Below, piece by piece: positions 61,006 through 64,000 of a stretch of DNA of 64,000 nucleotides. The position numbers were made by a program, and so were the translations under genes. This stretch comes from Coniferiporia sulphurascens. Lineage: Eukaryota; Basidiomycota; Agaricomycetes; Hymenochaetales; Hymenochaetaceae. The stretch spans positions 806,001 to 870,000 of the forward strand of contig NBBA01000010.1 in assembly GCA_002794785.1 (NCBI GenBank). The letters run 5' to 3'. Numbering within the stretch: the first letter of the stretch is position 1; every line of letters starts with the position of its first letter. A model generated the notes under the pieces. That model was not told where the DNA came from and did no database searches. It worked only from the letters and a program-made list of their open reading frames with translations.

Positions 61006-62419
61006 GTTGTCTTAGTCGAGGGTATTGTGTCCTGCTCGTAGGTCAGAAAGGACACAGTGGTACACGACAAGTACAGATTTAGATTTCCAGGAACTCGAGT
61101 GCCAGCGACGGCGAATACGTGTCACACGGCATAATAGGACTTGAATTCGCCGCGACCAAGATCACCAGCCATACGACATTACCATCACGTCTCTTGTCCT
61201 CCGCCCACCGCTACCGAAAAGCCTTTGTCCACCGCCATAAAGTGAAATTCGGGAGTTGCGTACCGTTACGCCAGACGGCGCTTGCTACTGAATCGTGCCC
61301 GAGCTTCTGGTAGAAGATATCAAATTTACTTTCTCGTCTCGAGTCCCGTCAGCCTTCTCAGGTTCTTTTTCGAGGACTCGACCATATCGCTGTGCTTCTG
61401 GTTTCATGTCGTCTGGTCTTCTAGGCTCTGCTATGTATAGGCATTTTGCTGTGAAGCACGGCTTTCGTTTAGACGCTGATTTACAATCGACGTCGTTGCG
61501 AGGCCCCCGCCGTGATCCCAGAGATTGAAGTGCCGCAGAATCAAGGCTCAAGAGCATGCAATATCAACACTTAGCGGAGGGCACGAAACCTCATGTCTTA
61601 CTTGCTCGGACTTGCCGTTCTTCTAATTGGCTTCTAATTAGAAGCTGTCTGAATTGATACGGAAGAATGAAAACGATATATTGACCATGTCATATATCTG
61701 GAATAGGGGGACCAGAACTGCGGACTTGCTGAGCAAGCATGATCATAACAATACCGACGAATTTCGCATGGATCCGAACTTGCCTTGACTTTGGGCTGCG
61801 AAGTCAACTTGGCGCTCTGCGGGCCGTTCCACGCCCCCGCATCCTGGCGCCTGCTCGGGGTCGGCTGTGGACAGGCGCAGCCCCTCTCGTGCGAACGACG
61901 AACAGTTCGTCGTAGAAATGCTGTGCATCGTCGGGGCACGTCTTCGCCCGCTCTGTCTCCTCGCGCATGCGTCTCTACTCCTTCCCAACACTATGCCACT
62001 GCAACTCGCGCCTTTTCGAGGCTAGCGCTTCACAGCACCTGTTCCGGACGCCTCCGCCCCCGCCCTGTCAACCGCGCACTCATCGGCCCTCTTCGGTTGA
62101 AACAGTGATTGTCTTGCTGCTACGATGGTCGATCTATCTTCGATCTTACAGATATGTGCCGACGCAGTGTTCGACCCGTGCCCGAAAGACCCGAGGCTGT
62201 CCCCCCGCTCGGTGAGATCACCTTATCTCAATTCCGAATGTGGTTCGGGTACACATCATCGTCCCCGATACAAGAAGTAGCAGCTTTATCCTTGCTATTC
62301 TTAAAATTGCGCCTATAAGACGTACAGGCACATTCATCGGTCCTGGTCGGTTGTTGAAGCCTTTTCCTCTCCTCTTCCTCCTCCTCCATTCCGTGTTCCT
62401 CAGGCTCAAGCAAACGACG
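61006..62419. other. Divergent intergenic region, 1.4 kb
   Basis: Separates the SDR gene (minus) from the zinc-cluster regulator (plus). It contains a perfect 16-bp palindrome (separate entry). Open frames such as 61785-62108 (107 codons) show no domain. Confidence 0.45.
61630..61645. repeat. Perfect 16-bp palindrome
   Basis: GCTTCTAATTAGAAGC reads the same on both strands and lies in the intergenic region shared by the SDR gene and the zinc-cluster regulator. Dimeric regulators bind such symmetric sites; no partner protein can be named. Confidence 0.5.
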
Positions 62420-63229
62420 ATGTACACGAAACCCACCAAACGATCCCGCAAATCCTCACGCCCTTCCCCTTCGAGCGGATATACGGGCCATCAATACAAT
62501 GTATTCAGGTTAACGGAGGGTGGACTAGATCTGATGAGCACGAGTACATGTCCCATGAGCGACGCGCATCTATTCGGGACCGCACAGTTCGGGCATGGCA
62601 GCTACCCTACGAACTCTGGGACGATAAGAAACGTGGCCCGTCATCCAAGGCCCTGTGGAGAGTGCTCTGCAAAGAAAACCAAGGTAGTTTTCAATGCGCA
62701 TATACAGGACGAGATGGAGATGCTGATATTTTCTGTCAAGTGTGTGCCCGTTCCCTCCTCTGATCCCGCACTCTGCGAGAGGTGTCAAAAATACGGGTTG
62801 TCCGAGTGTCCTCCACATGTTCCCTGGGCAGTAAGGAGAAGAAATACTGTTACACGGTCGGATGACGGTGGATCCCAGGTACGTCAAGGGTTGATCGTGG
62901 CTTCGCCGGACGAACTGACGTTTCTGGCGCAACAGTTATCAAGCAGTCCTCCTGAGCAGGCTCAGGAATCTGAGGGAAGCAGTATGCCTTTATCCTCGCC
63001 TCCGCAACCATCAGATTACGCCCTTGGGCATTATTATTACGACTACACCGCGCCAGCCAACGGTGGTGTGCCAGAGTACGCATCTGCGTCCGGCAGTGGC
63101 GTTACGTTTGGCCCGAGCATGCCAGAATATGCTCTCTTGGCGGGAGACGGATCCGAAGTCTCCTATCCATACAGCACTTACGTGCCGGGCTTTGACGTAT
63201 CGCCAAGCTTGTCGGAAATGCAGAGGTGA
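62420..63229 (+). CDS. Small Zn(II)2Cys6 transcription regulator
   Basis: Fungal-type binuclear zinc-cluster DNA-binding protein. Start ATG 62420 (MYTKPTKRSRKSSRPSPSSG). Exons 62420-62683 and 62741-63229 give 250 residues. After splicing the cluster reads CGECSAKKTKC, then VPVPSSDPALC, then ERCQKYGLSEC, i.e. six cysteines in C-x2-C-x6-C ... C-x2-C-x6-C-type spacing. A basic stretch (VPWAVRRRNT) and an acidic/aromatic C-terminal half rich in Ser, Pro and Tyr (probable activation region) follow. No fungal middle-homology domain is present, so it is short for the class. Sequence after the stop (about 63311-63400, ending SFGYQ) looks coding-like, so an unresolved last exon is possible. Confidence 0.72.
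   Translation: MYTKPTKRSRKSSRPSPSSGYTGHQYNVFRLTEGGLDLMSTSTCPMSDAHLFGTAQFGHGSYPTNSGTIRNVARHPRPCGECSAKKTKVVFNAHIQDEMEMLIFSVKCVPVPSSDPALCERCQKYGLSECPPHVPWAVRRRNTVTRSDDGGSQVRQGLIVASPDELTFLAQQLSSSPPEQAQESEGSSMPLSSPPQPSDYALGHYYYDYTAPANGGVPEYASASGSGVTFGPSMPEYALLAGDGSEVSYPYSTYVPGFDVSPSLSEMQR
62684..62740 (+). other. In-frame 57-nt intron splitting the zinc cluster
   Basis: GTAGTT donor and GTCAAG acceptor remove 57 nt with no stop codon in frame. If retained, 19 residues are inserted between the basic AKKTK and the third cysteine, which would destroy the cluster spacing. Confidence 0.65.
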
Positions 63230-64000
63230 TTACTACAAATAAATCCCTTCGGCGACAGCGTGTTTTGACATCGACTCCTTCCCAGTTTTTACCCCGTAAA
63301 TCCCTTTCCAGAAGCACCTAATCAAATGCCGTATTACGAGCCCGGAGGTGTTCCCGGAACGTCAACGAATACAACCCCGCAGAGCTTCGGGTACCAATAG
63401 CTCCAATCGGACACTGCATTTATCTTTATAGAACACATTTTACGACATCACCTCATCGGACGTTATCGCAAAAAACGCCAGTCCTCATAAGAACTCCTGC
63501 TTACCCCCGCAAAAGCACCCTTTCTTCTCATCCACTTAGAGCTTGTTCTGAACCTTTTCTTTATTGGACCCTCACGCGATCATGGACGCTTGTACAGAAT
63601 TTTTGTTATTCTTATTATCCTTCGGACCGTTCTTGTTATTATTTTCTCCTCCTCCCCCTCACCGCGTTATATCATTCAAACGTATGTAACGCGTCTAACT
63701 GCGACAGGTGTCGATATACGTCCATAGCACGTACAACATTCACGAGTCCATATGTTGTTGTTGTTTTTACCCAAAGTAGAACCTTATGTACTTTTAGTAT
63801 TTAAGGGGCCCGGATCCTAAATGATACAGTTTACAACAATGTGGTACGCCAGCGCAGCCGGTACATTGGGAAGTTGTGAGCTTCTATCGCCATTGGGTGC
63901 ATTCAGCGGCGTGGCAGAAAAGGGACAAAAGGAGGATAATGAGAGTAGTACGCGATAAATACCGAACGGCTGTGAGGATCGGGGATGAACACATGTATGT
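63230..64000. other. 3' flank of the regulator to window end
   Basis: The 771-bp stretch has a possible extra coding segment to about 63400, then T-rich and AT-rich sequence. No further gene starts before the window ends. Confidence 0.4.

Overview
The window looks like nuclear DNA of an agaricomycete (mushroom-forming basidiomycete) fungus. Genes are packed on both strands and most are split by many short introns (about 45-65 nt, GT..AG). The genes are eukaryotic (TFIIE, RPA, ABCE1, complex I, Set3-complex SNT1, GPI anchor synthesis). The accessory enzymes (secreted GH1 glucosidase, xi-class glutathione transferase, OPT transporter) fit a saprotrophic or wood/litter fungus. I saw no convincing tRNA, rRNA, CRISPR array or intact transposon.

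Layout. 1-7.7 kb: TFA1 (runs off the left edge), a GT25-type glycosyltransferase, a glutathionyl-hydroquinone reductase, a GET5-like ubiquitin-domain protein, and NDUFS5 sharing a 291-bp divergent promoter with GET5. 8.7-16.9 kb: GPI12/PIG-L, an Atg43-like (DUF1770) protein, an OPT oligopeptide transporter and RPA3, with a 1.7-kb gene-free stretch before RPA3. 17.4-27.2 kb: RLI1/ABCE1, a secreted GH1 enzyme carrying an apparent frame break, UBC4-type E2, a second PIG-L paralogue that has lost its acid/base residues, and a PIN4-type parvulin. 27.5-37.4 kb: SNT1 (two SANT domains), GPI17/PIG-S and an MFSD5-type transporter. 39.9-49.6 kb: a proline/serine-rich unknown, a membrane protein fused to a WD40 domain, and an intronless tartrate/D-malate dehydrogenase. 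50.2-63.2 kb: a HECT-like E2-binding (UBE3D-type) protein with a long N-terminal extension, a GRAB-domain golgin (RUD3), a GBP2/HRB1-type three-RRM SR protein, a short-chain dehydrogenase and a small Zn(II)2Cys6 regulator.

Most genes are unrelated housekeeping functions. Links worth noting: three genes belong to the GPI-anchor pathway or derive from it (GPI12, its degenerate paralogue, GPI17). Several concern protein targeting, folding or turnover (GET5, UBC4, UBE3D-like, PIN4). Transcription and RNA export genes recur (TFA1, SNT1, GBP2, Zn2Cys6).

The points most worth a second look are: the PIG-L pseudoenzyme; in-frame 57-nt introns in GET5 and in the zinc cluster of the regulator; two single-base frame breaks (GH1 and PIN4); and the membrane-anchored WD40 fusion. 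Exon boundaries were worked out by hand from splice signals and family conservation, so individual junctions may be off by a few bases. Where a fit depends on remembered family sequence, the entry says so.
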